From Desulfonatronospira sp. (GTDB taxonomy: Bacteria > Desulfobacterota > Desulfovibrionia > Desulfovibrionales > Desulfonatronovibrionaceae), in NCBI GenBank assembly GCA_003563255.1, contig PWSL01000280.1, positions 1 through 5,115 of the forward strand: a stretch of 5,115 nucleotides of DNA, given 5' to 3'. Positions within the stretch are counted from its first letter, which is position 1. Every line of letters begins with the position of its first letter. A program made the translations under genes and the position numbers. Below the pieces are notes generated by a model. It saw only the letters and a list, made by a program, of their open reading frames with translations. It did not search any database and had not been told where the DNA came from. Below, piece after piece: positions 1 to 4,882 of the stretch.

Positions 1-40
1 ACTAAATGTTCCCAGGCTGGAGCCTGGGAACGAGAGGTAA
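1..40. repeat. Palindromic intergenic repeat, copy 1
   Basis: First of two identical 40-bp copies. The core (8-31) is a perfect hairpin with an 11-bp stem GTTCCCAGGCT / AGCCTGGGAAC and a two-base GG loop, followed by a constant CGAGAGGTAA tail. The left boundary is cut by the window edge, so the array may extend further left. I recognise this sequence type as a dispersed palindromic repeat of several bacterial lineages. Its mobilisation by a REP-associated (Y1) transposase is inference, because no transposase is in the window. Confidence 0.85.
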
Positions 41-54
41 GCGGCTGGAGCCGC
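41..54. repeat. Short related hairpin between the repeat copies
   Basis: GCGGCTGGAGCCGC is a perfect 6-bp stem around the same GG loop. It shares the ten-base centre GGCTGGAGCC with the flanking 40-bp repeats but has different outer stem bases. It therefore looks like a second subtype of the same palindromic family, alternating with the longer one at a 58-bp period. Confidence 0.7.
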
Positions 55-58
55 AAGA

Positions 59-98
59 ACTAAATGTTCCCAGGCTGGAGCCTGGGAACGAGAGGTAA
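59..98. repeat. Palindromic intergenic repeat, copy 2
   Basis: Identical to positions 1-40 over all 40 bases, offset by 58. The hairpin core lies at 66-89. An ATG inside this copy (64) opens the reading frame that later enters the WYL-regulator remnant. That ATG is part of the repeat and is unlikely to be a real start. Confidence 0.85.
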
Positions 99-101
99 AA
101 T

Positions 102-127
102 TTCCGTGCCCTTCCGTGTGTTCCGTG
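102..127. repeat. Three TTCCGTG direct repeats
   Basis: TTCCGTG occurs at 102-108, 112-118 and 121-127, i.e. at spacings of 10 and 9 bases, directly after the palindromic repeats. I see no coding or promoter role for it. It marks low-complexity intergenic DNA at the 5' edge of the regulator remnant. Confidence 0.5.
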
Positions 128-171
128 GGCGATACCTCCTGGCTTTCTTTGAAAATGCAACAACATGTTGT

Positions 172-460
172 TTCGAAATTTGTGCTAAGCGCCTAAGGGC
201 CGTGGATTTGCTCAGCCAGCCGGGAGGCAGCACCATAAACCGCATGTCGGAAGCCCTGGATATCGACCGTAGGAGCGTTTACCGGCTCCTGGACATCATC
301 CAGGCTCTGGGTTTTCCGGTTTATGACGATATCCAGGAAATGGGCAGGTCGAAAACTATGGAAAATGGATGCAGATTATGTATTGAAACTTCCCAACATC
401 ACTCTGCCCGATGTCCGGCTCAACCTTTCTGAAATCCTGGCCCTGCACCTTTTAAGAGTC
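172..460 (+). pseudogene. Remnant of a WYL-family HTH transcriptional regulator
   Basis: The first part (frame of 184) reads as a winged-HTH of the WYL regulator family: KRLRAVDLLSQPGGSTINR, then SEALDIDRRSVYRLLDII and LGFPVYDD. From about 355 the homology continues one frame over as LWKMDADYVLKLPNITLPDV and LSEILALHLLR, the linker that normally leads into the WYL domain. One extra A in the run at 352-355 explains the shift. Homology stops at about 457-460, so the ligand-binding WYL domain and C-terminus (roughly 200 residues) are gone. No good start codon with a ribosome site lies in frame; the only in-frame ATG (64) is inside a repeat. WYL repressors such as BrxR and CapW control defence loci, so this may be a former regulator of the cassette starting 39 bp downstream. 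That link is inference. It is clearly broken and should not be read as functional. Confidence 0.8.
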
Positions 461-498
461 AACTTAAAGAACCTGTCCCTTATAAATAGAGGTAGGAA

Positions 499-1755
499 AT
501 GTTCAAAAATCTGTATTTACGCAACTACAAAAACCTGTTTGTTCCTGAGGGGTTCCAACTTAACAGGCTCAATCTATTCATCGGCCCCAATGGTTGCGGC
601 AAAAGCAACTATATCTCTGTTCTGGAGTTTTTTCACCGAGCACTGGCACCGGCAGGCCCTTGGGAAGGGGGTGACATGGAGTCGGATCAAGCCCTGACCA
701 TGCTCGGGGAGTCCAGGATTTTAAGTGGACATCTTTCTATGCCTGAAAGGGTTTATTTCGGCTTTGAATTTGATTTTGAAGCTTTCCCCAAAGGATTGCG
801 CTATGATCTGGAGCTTGACATTCTGAAAACAGGAGTGAATGTCAGCACGGAGCATCTGGCCGATGCAATCGCGGACCCCTTTTTTTACTTTAAGTGTCAT
901 GACCGGCATAAAGGAACTTGCGTTGTCTCCGTATACGATTCTCCCGGACAGGATTCGAGAACACACCTTGAGCCCTTCGCAGAAGTTTCCACCAGGGAAC
1001 TGGGGCTTGTCAAGCTGCCAAAATTTCTTGAAGAAAGTTCATATCCACCGGACCATATTCCTTTTTTCAAGAGCCGCAGAGCTCTTGTAGAGGCAGTCAG
1101 AGGTTGGCATTTTTACAATGCCAACAACATGAATCTAGGGGCAATCCGGGATGCTGCGCCCAAGATCGGAGGAAGTGATTTGCTTTTGTCTCCAAACGGG
1201 GAAAATCTTCCTTTGGTCATGGAGAATCTTTTTCAAAAAGATTTTGATTTCGAAGAGCTCCTAAATCTGGCCATGCGGACCATTCTTCCTGACACAAGGC
1301 GAGTTCGACCCTTACGCACCGGACAGCTCAGGTTATCCCTTGAATGGCATTTTACAGGTCAAAGCGAATCATTTTTTCTCTCCGAAATATCAGACGGAAC
1401 AGTGCGCATGCTTTGCTGGGCGGTCATACTTCTTTCGCCTCATCCGCCATCACTGCTGGTGATTGAAGAGCCGGAACTAGGTCTGCACCCTGCCTGGATG
1501 CCGGCTTTGTATGAATGGATCTGCGAGGCCGCGCAAAAAACTCAGGTCATTATCTCCACACACAGCCCTGAGCTTCTTGACAGGTTCACCCAGCGCCTTG
1601 AGGACGTGGCGTGTTTCAAACAAACTGAGCACAAAGGACTTTTCACCATGACAAGGCTTTCCCATGACATGCTCAAAGATCAATTAAATGCAGGCTGGGA
1701 GTTGGGCGATCTTTACCGGATCGGTGATCCGGATATTGGAGGATGGCCATGGTAG
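499..1755 (+). CDS. OLD/AAA_21-type ABC-ATPase, first gene of a two-gene module
   Basis: A 418-residue cytoplasmic ATPase of the ABC/SMC-like AAA_21 (OLD-related, COG4637-like) group. Visible motifs: an N-terminal strand (FKNLYLRNYKNL) typical of the family; Walker A GPNGCGKS at residues 29-36; a family-type central segment around RGWHFYNANN and LSPNGENLPLVMENL (about 200-240); a signature-like loop SEISDGT at 295-301; Walker B LLVIEE at 319-324 followed by PELGLHP; and the switch histidine in STHSPELLD (His355). All nucleotide-binding elements are present, so it should be active. The start ATG is preceded by AGAGGTAGGA (488-497), a purine-rich ribosome site. Its last codons overlap the DUF4276-like gene, implying coupled translation. 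In OLD, PARIS, AbiL-like and similar systems such ATPases sense infection or DNA ends and control a partner nuclease. That role here is inferred from motifs and gene order. The exact subfamily is uncertain. Confidence 0.9.
   Translation: MFKNLYLRNYKNLFVPEGFQLNRLNLFIGPNGCGKSNYISVLEFFHRALAPAGPWEGGDMESDQALTMLGESRILSGHLSMPERVYFGFEFDFEAFPKGLRYDLELDILKTGVNVSTEHLADAIADPFFYFKCHDRHKGTCVVSVYDSPGQDSRTHLEPFAEVSTRELGLVKLPKFLEESSYPPDHIPFFKSRRALVEAVRGWHFYNANNMNLGAIRDAAPKIGGSDLLLSPNGENLPLVMENLFQKDFDFEELLNLAMRTILPDTRRVRPLRTGQLRLSLEWHFTGQSESFFLSEISDGTVRMLCWAVILLSPHPPSLLVIEEPELGLHPAWMPALYEWICEAAQKTQVIISTHSPELLDRFTQRLEDVACFKQTEHKGLFTMTRLSHDMLKDQLNAGWELGDLYRIGDPDIGGWPW
1738..1742 (+). promoter_or_regulatory. Ribosome binding site GGAGG inside the end of the ATPase gene
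   Basis: GGAGG lies within the last codons of the ATPase gene. It touches the first possible ATG (1743) with no spacing but stands 6 bases before the second in-frame ATG (1749). The spacing favours 1749 as the true start of the downstream gene and indicates translational coupling of the pair. Confidence 0.7.
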
Positions 1756-2459
1756 TCTGGTTGTTTGCCGGCGGGGGCGAATCAGAAATACGGGCGCTTA
1801 TCCCCTTTTTAGAGAAGCACTTTTCTCCCGGTATTCGCTTTGACCGCAAAACCCCGGTCAGAAAAAAGCCTGGTGCCAAACCAGGTAAATATTTAACTGC
1901 TTCTCACGGTAAAACAGGAAGATCCTTGGCCAGGGAAATTAAAAACAGACTGGCACAGTCCTTGAGCAAAGAAAGCCTTTGTGATCTTATTCTGGTACTG
2001 GATGATCTCGATTGCCGAGATTCTGATAAAGCCACATTAAGCCTGCAGAAGCCGATCTTCGACTGTTTGGGTCAACATACACCTTACTGCATTGGATTTG
2101 CATCTCCTGAAATAGAAGCATGGCTGATCAGTGACTGGGGCAATACTTTTTCCGTGCACCCATCATTTTCAGGCAAAAGACAGAAAGCCATGCAATACAG
2201 GCTGGCCCAGACTGATGGTGTTGATTTTTCTAAACCGGAATCCTTTGGGCAGTATGATCCTGAAAAAGACAGTTGCGATAAAAAACTATCCCAATGCATT
2301 GTTGAAGCGAGTATAAATATTTCCGACAAAGGGGACATTGTTTTCTCCAAGGCCAGACATACCCCGGAAATGCTGCCTGGTATTGACCCTGAAAATGTCT
2401 GCGCCAAGTGTCCTTTGTTTCGCAGTTGGTGGAACAGACTGAAAAGCATTTTGTTATGA
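1749..2459 (+). CDS. DUF4276-like (TOPRIM-like) protein, partner of the ATPase
   Basis: A soluble protein of about 236 residues that resembles the DUF4276/RloB-like group, a set of TOPRIM-related proteins found beside AAA_21 ATPases. Acidic motifs appear in the expected order: a strand then glycine-rich turn FAGGGESE with Glu11 and Glu13, equivalent to the TOPRIM glutamate; LVLDDLDCRD at 82-91, equivalent to the DxD motif; and ASPEIEAWLISD at 118-129, the E-x-E-A-W signature typical of DUF4276. These residues would bind divalent metal for DNA or RNA cleavage. The C-terminus has a CAKC pair and a basic/aromatic tail (RSWWNRLK). The start at 1749 is chosen because of GGAGG spacing; 1743 would add two residues. 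It overlaps the ATPase by 7 bp and is almost certainly cotranscribed with it. The nuclease activity and any toxicity controlled by the ATPase are inferred. A TOPRIM of another subfamily (DUF4435- or OLD-like) is the main alternative. Confidence 0.8.
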   Translation: MVVWLFAGGGESEIRALIPFLEKHFSPGIRFDRKTPVRKKPGAKPGKYLTASHGKTGRSLAREIKNRLAQSLSKESLCDLILVLDDLDCRDSDKATLSLQKPIFDCLGQHTPYCIGFASPEIEAWLISDWGNTFSVHPSFSGKRQKAMQYRLAQTDGVDFSKPESFGQYDPEKDSCDKKLSQCIVEASINISDKGDIVFSKARHTPEMLPGIDPENVCAKCPLFRSWWNRLKSILL

Positions 2460-2480
2460 AATTAATTATCCTGACGCACT

Positions 2481-2582
2481 TGCAAAAAGTCGAAAAGTTG
2501 ATTTTAGTCCCTGAACGTATTTTTCTAACTCTTTGATTTTTCTGTCAACTGTCAACTGCGTCTGTAAAAGAGACTTTTTGCA
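2481..2582. repeat. Inverted repeat pair in the 2460-2688 gap
   Basis: TGCAAAAAGTC at 2481-2491 is matched exactly by its reverse complement GACTTTTTGCA at 2572-2582, 80 bases apart. The 229-bp gap also holds a tandem TGTCAAC pair (2543-2556). An open frame runs through from 2533 into the zinc-ribbon gene, but its residues look like translated intergenic DNA. The pair could be the ends of a small degenerate element or, less likely, a long-range terminator for the ATPase operon. No compact GC-rich hairpin with a T-run is visible. Confidence 0.45.
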
Positions 2583-2688
2583 GACGTATCATGACATCTT
2601 GATACTCAATCTGACTCTCTGCCTGCTGATGGAATCTTGGTTTAAAAGGGTCATAAAGCTGTTTTGCAGATCTGGAGGGATATTTTTC

Positions 2689-3072
2689 ATGTTAGCCGCA
2701 GGAAAGAACATGGGGCATTACTGCAGACTATGCGGAAGAACAAGACCAAATGAGAGGTTTTCTGGCAACGGACATCGGATTCATGTGTGCAATGATTGCG
2801 CGAAGATGCCAAAGGCGGATCGGGAGGCCATTGAACAGGAAGAAGAGATATTCGGTTTTATGAGGCAATCACACATATCGGACAAGAATATTGCCAGACT
2901 TCGTGTACTGTCGGCGGCAGATAATTCGCGGATAGCTGACTTGGCTTCTCTGGTTCTTGATGTCGCCAAAGTCAAGCCATATAAGAAACGTCGCCTCAAG
3001 GTGTTGGCGAGGGAGCGTAGAGATTTGCTCGAGGCTCTTGAGAGAACTGGTTTGATTCATGTGCATCAATAG
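2689..3072 (+). CDS. Small zinc-ribbon protein of unknown function
   Basis: About 127 residues, and not a family I can name. It has an N-terminal four-cysteine zinc site, CRLC at 12-15 and CNDC at 34-37, with a conserved-looking stretch GRTRPNERFSGNGHRIHVC between. An acidic helix follows (DREAIEQEEEIFGFM), and then a long basic, mostly helical C-terminal half (KPYKKRRLKVLARERRDLLEALERTG). The zinc ribbon plus basic tail suggests nucleic-acid or ribosome binding, which is inference only. Two starts are possible. ATG 2689 has GGAGGG nine bases upstream (2674-2679) and is used here. ATG 2710 has AGGA six bases upstream and would begin the protein at MGHYC, directly before the zinc site. The frame stays open back to 2533, but that extension has no ribosome site or protein-like composition. 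The stop overlaps an unrelated gene fragment, so the last few residues may have been altered by a recombination junction. Confidence 0.75.
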   Translation: MLAAGKNMGHYCRLCGRTRPNERFSGNGHRIHVCNDCAKMPKADREAIEQEEEIFGFMRQSHISDKNIARLRVLSAADNSRIADLASLVLDVAKVKPYKKRRLKVLARERRDLLEALERTGLIHVHQ

Positions 3073-3293
3073 ACAGTATAGACGAGGGCAGGCACAGTCC
3101 TTCTTTCCAGACTAACAGGGCGTATGCCAGGCAGGTGCAGGTAGCAGTCAGGGAGAAACAAAACAGCATCGCCTGTCCCAGGTGCGGCAGTGAAATGGTC
3201 CTGCGCCGGTCCAAAAAGGGCGGCGACCAGAACGGTCAGTTCTGGGGATGCTCCAGATATCCCCGGTGCAGGGGCACAGCCAACATCGCCTGA
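3063..3293 (+). pseudogene. C-terminal fragment of a NERD-type protein with topoisomerase-like zinc finger
   Basis: The frame is open from 3042, but recognisable sequence starts at about 3063: SIDSIDEGRHSPSFQTNRAY, then a basic helix, then a topoisomerase-type C4 zinc ribbon with CPRCG, a basic segment RRSKKGGDQNGQFWGC and SRYPRCRG, ending at TGA 3291-3293. The order (short helical lead, charged helix, single C4 zinc finger) matches the C-terminus of nuclease-related-domain (NERD) or restriction-endonuclease-like proteins carrying a zf-C4_Topoisom finger. Everything N-terminal to it, including any nuclease domain, is missing. There is no ATG in frame; GTG 3135 is the only early alternative and has no convincing ribosome site. 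The fragment begins inside the last codons of the zinc-ribbon gene, so it appears to have been joined there by deletion or recombination. The zinc-finger identity is solid; the NERD parentage is less certain. Confidence 0.65.
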
Positions 3294-3390
3294 AAAACCG
3301 GCCATGTGAAAGTCTTTACGGGCAGCCGGCACTTATGGGGCCGGGCCTGAGCAGGCTGTTAAGTTGATTTAATAAATACCCATGCACGCC

Positions 3391-3408
3391 TCAAAAAAGC
3401 TTTTTTGA
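3391..3408. repeat. 18-bp perfect AT-rich palindrome
   Basis: TCAAAAAAGCTTTTTTGA is perfectly self-complementary. It sits at the left edge of the leader segment that is duplicated upstream of the last gene. It could act as a weak bidirectional terminator-like hairpin or as bent A-tract DNA, but the GC content of the stem is too low to call a terminator. The stretch 3294-3390 before it shows no gene. Confidence 0.6.
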
Positions 3409-3592
3409 TAATATTCAGGGAGCAGGATGAGGTCAGGAGAATGCGCTGGTACCCGGCAGGCTCTTACAGTGCCCATTTTGAGGGTGTAACAGACGTTCTA
3501 AGGCAGAATAACGGCCTGTTTTTAAAGATATCGATAGATAATTCAATAGATTAGCTGGGATCTGCCCCAAAACAGCATGGGAAGAGTACTTA
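3397..3592 (+). repeat. Leader segment, copy A (upstream of the DUF3800 gene)
   Basis: This non-coding stretch is a diverged direct repeat of 4705-4882. Shared blocks in the same order are GATAAT (3407-3412), CTTACAGTG-CCATTTT (3463-3479), CTGTTTT (about 3516-3522), AATTCA-TAGATTAGC (3540-3555) and CCAAA-CAG near 3567-3575. It has about 20 more bases in its middle than the other copy. Both copies end just before a start codon. It may be a shared promoter/5' leader or a repeat element next to which cassettes were placed; the sequence alone does not decide. Confidence 0.6.
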
Positions 3593-3910
3593 ATGGCTAA
3601 CTTTGATGATTACATTGTTTTTGTGGATGAAAGTGGTGATCACGGACTTGAATCAGTAGATTCAAACTACCCGGTATTTATTTTAGCCTTTTGTCTGTTT
3701 CCAAAGATAGTATACGCTGAAAGTGTTGCTCCTGCGATCATTAAATTCAAATTTAAATATTTTGGACACGATCAAGTCATTCTTCATGAACACGATATAC
3801 GTAAAGCTAAAGGTCCCTTCAATATCCTGCAAAATAAAGATATACGTGTACCTTTTATGACGATCTGAACTCCATGGTTGAGCAAAGTCAGTTCGAACTG
3901 GTGGCAAGTG

Positions 3911-3918
3911 CCATCAGA
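3911..3918. repeat. Target-site duplication, left copy (CCATCAGA)
   Basis: CCATCAGA ends directly at the left end of the inserted element and is repeated exactly at 4070-4077. Both copies encode part of the same AIR codons of the DUF3800 protein, which shows that it is the duplicated target. Confidence 0.9.
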
Positions 3919-4069
3919 GTATCTGTTTAGCGCTTTTAAGGAAAGCAGGGGACAGGCACTCCGGGACCCACTTTAGCATCATTTTGTGCTCAAAATGACT
4001 CGATTTCTGGGACAAGTGGGTCCCGGAAGAGCCAGTCCCCATGCCACATGCAAAGCGCTAAACAGATAC
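3919..4069. mobile_element. 151-bp MITE-like inverted-repeat element
   Basis: The ends are perfect 18-bp terminal inverted repeats, GTATCTGTTTAGCGCTTT at 3919-3936 and its reverse complement at 4052-4069, flanked by an exact 8-bp duplication CCATCAGA. Inside are nested palindromes: GGGGACAGGCACT (3948-3960) against the imperfect match at 4027-4040, CCGGGACCCACTT (3961-3973) matched exactly at 4014-4026, and a central TCATTTTG-TGCT-CAAAATGA hairpin (3979-3998). There is no open reading frame for a transposase, so it is non-autonomous. Ends starting GTA with 8-bp duplications fit the IS66/ISBst12 group known to me, which could supply the transposase in trans. ISL3-type elements also make 8-bp duplications. 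The inner GGGGACAGGC/GGGACCC core resembles palindromes associated with Y1 transposases, so the element may be composite. The boundaries are certain, the family tentative. Confidence 0.88.
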
Positions 4070-4488
4070 CCATCAGAAAAGATAAGCTCAACAGGAAGTA
4101 TTCAACTCCTGGGAATCCTTACAATATCGCCCTGGGGTTTGGCTTGGAAAGAATTTTTCTGCATTTGAAAAGTTTAGGGTGCAATGCTGGTGTGACTTTC
4201 TTTCTCTTTGAAAGTAGAGGCAAAAAGGAGGATAAAGATCTTGAGTTGGAGTTTCGTAGACTTTGCAGCCGGAACGTAACAGGACATCAACTGCCATTTG
4301 ATATTATACTTGCCGATAAGAGATGTAATTCGGCAGGACTTCAACTTGTTGATTTGATTGCCAGGCCAATAGGAAGGAAAATTCTGAAACCTGATCAACC
4401 AAACAGGGCGTATGATATTGTTGAAACTAAATTCAGGCGAAATCCTGAGGGCCATGTAAACGGCTGGGGACTAAAGGTGTTCCCATAA
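4048..4488 (+). CDS. Possible stand-alone C-terminal fragment of the DUF3800 protein
   Basis: The inserted element supplies an ATG (4048) in frame with the downstream half of the broken gene. This gives a 146-residue open frame of ten element-derived residues (MQSAKQIPIR, the last two also native) followed by 136 native ones. The bases before this ATG (AGCCAGTCCCC) contain no ribosome site, and the fragment lacks the DESGD motif. I regard it as part of the pseudogene, listed because an automated annotation could call it as a gene. Confidence 0.25.
   Translation: MQSAKQIPIRKDKLNRKYSTPGNPYNIALGFGLERIFLHLKSLGCNAGVTFFLFESRGKKEDKDLELEFRRLCSRNVTGHQLPFDIILADKRCNSAGLQLVDLIARPIGRKILKPDQPNRAYDIVETKFRRNPEGHVNGWGLKVFP
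4070..4077. repeat. Target-site duplication, right copy (CCATCAGA)
   Basis: Exact match to 3911-3918, directly abutting the right terminal inverted repeat. Removing the element and this copy restores an uninterrupted reading frame from SAIR into KDKLN. Confidence 0.9.
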
Positions 4489-4692
4489 AAAGCGAAAGGC
4501 CCCGGTATTTACCAAGGCCAGACGCCAACCGGGCATTCCCAGTCCATTTTGTTAATTAACAATTTATATCTTGTATACGGTGTTGTCAACATTTGTTGCC
4601 AACTAACTCAAGGCTAACGAAAATTTTATGAAGTGCTGTTGGAGATCTTTTTTCTTGTAATTCCCACCAAAAAATGGTTACTTGGCCGGAAT
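4489..4692. other. Non-coding, AT-rich spacer with a 14-bp palindrome
   Basis: No supported gene on either strand. The stretch holds a perfect palindrome TTGTTAATTAACAA (4549-4562) and a weak hairpin pairing around 4499-4506 with 4528-4534 just after the DUF3800 stop. The hairpin has no following T-run, so I do not call a terminator. The palindrome could be an operator or a chance AT-rich match. Confidence 0.45.
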
Positions 4693-4721
4693 TTGAGTTA
4701 ATATAAGGCTTTTCTGATAAT
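4693..4721 (+). promoter_or_regulatory. Candidate sigma-70 promoter for the last gene
   Basis: TTGAGT (4693-4698), a 17-base spacer and GATAAT (4716-4721) match the -35/-10 consensus at 4 and 5 of 6 positions with ideal spacing. Transcription would start near 4728 and leave a leader of roughly 155 nt before ATG 4883. The GATAAT is conserved in the other leader copy (3407-3412), but no -35 match is seen there. This is prediction by eye only. Confidence 0.4.
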
Positions 4722-4882
4722 ACCCGGGGAACAGAGTGGGATCACCCTTATTGGCCAACCGGCTTATTCTTACAGTGTCCATTTTTAGACGGTCTGTTTT
4801 GGAACTTATCCATCGGAAATTCAGTAGATTAGCCAGGTCCGAACCCAAACAGGCAGCCTGTCCAGGATGAGGAGAGTTTAAC
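4705..4882 (+). repeat. Leader segment, copy B (upstream of the last gene)
   Basis: Diverged direct repeat of 3397-3592, with the same blocks in the same order: CTGATAATA (4714-4722), CTTACAGTG-CCATTTT (about 4769-4785), CTGTTTT (4794-4800), AATTCAGTAGATTAGC (4818-4833) and CCAAACAG (4845-4852). The middle is about 20 bases shorter than in copy A. An AGGAG ribosome site (4870-4874) lies in its 3' end, 8 bases before the ATG, in a part that is less similar to the other copy. Confidence 0.6.

Larger units (their letters stand above)
3593..4488 (+). pseudogene. DUF3800 protein gene, inactivated by a frameshift and an insertion
   Basis: The N-terminal piece (3593-3868) shows the DUF3800 hallmark FVDESGDHG (residues 10-18), YPVFILAF and VILHEHDIR (62-70). 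After a frame change near 3859 it continues DDLNSMVEQSQFELVASAIR up to 3918. There a 151-bp element plus an 8-bp target duplication interrupts it; translation would stop at TAG 3928. The C-terminal piece resumes at 4078 with KDKLNRKYSTPGNPYNIAL, FESRGKKED, AGLQLVDLIARP and GWGLKVFP. Restoring one base (probably a lost G in ATGGAC) and removing 159 bp gives 738 nt, exactly 245 residues plus stop, which fits the family. GGGAAGAG (3579-3586) is a fair ribosome site six bases before the start. DUF3800 proteins carry conserved acidic residues and are frequent in accessory and defence regions; their activity is not established to my knowledge. Two independent lesions mean the gene is dead. Confidence 0.88.

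Noticed and set aside
1..98. Two identical repeats with an 18-bp spacer, CRISPR-like at first sight
   Set aside because: Only two copies, each a near-complete palindrome with a 2-base loop, and the spacer is itself a related palindrome. No cas gene is present.
481..486. TATAAA as a -10 box for the ATPase gene
   Set aside because: No -35 match lies 16-18 bases upstream, and transcription from it would start inside the ribosome site.
1743..1748. ATG 1743 as start of the DUF4276-like gene
   Set aside because: GGAGG directly touches this ATG with no spacing, whereas ATG 1749 has a 6-base spacing. The choice changes only two residues.
2533..2688. N-terminal extension of the zinc-ribbon protein from ATG 2533
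   Set aside because: No ribosome site there, residues resemble translated intergenic DNA with a TGTCAAC tandem, and strong ribosome sites exist before 2689 and 2710.
3066..3332. Minus-strand open frame of 88 codons
   Set aside because: Shadow of the zinc-finger fragment, whose C4 motif on the plus strand is unmistakable.
3312..3352. GC-rich hairpins (CCGGC/GCCGG, CCTG/CAGG) as a terminator after the zinc-finger fragment
   Set aside because: Stems are only 4-5 bp and no T-run follows.
4499..4534. CCCGGT/ACCGGG pairing as a terminator after the DUF3800 gene
   Set aside because: The stem is imperfect with a long loop, and the bases after it are not T-rich.
4612..4618. GGCTAAC as an integron attC core, given genes with shared flanks
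   Set aside because: It does not fit RYYYAAC, no matching GTTRRRY partner is found, and the shared segments lie before genes instead of after them.
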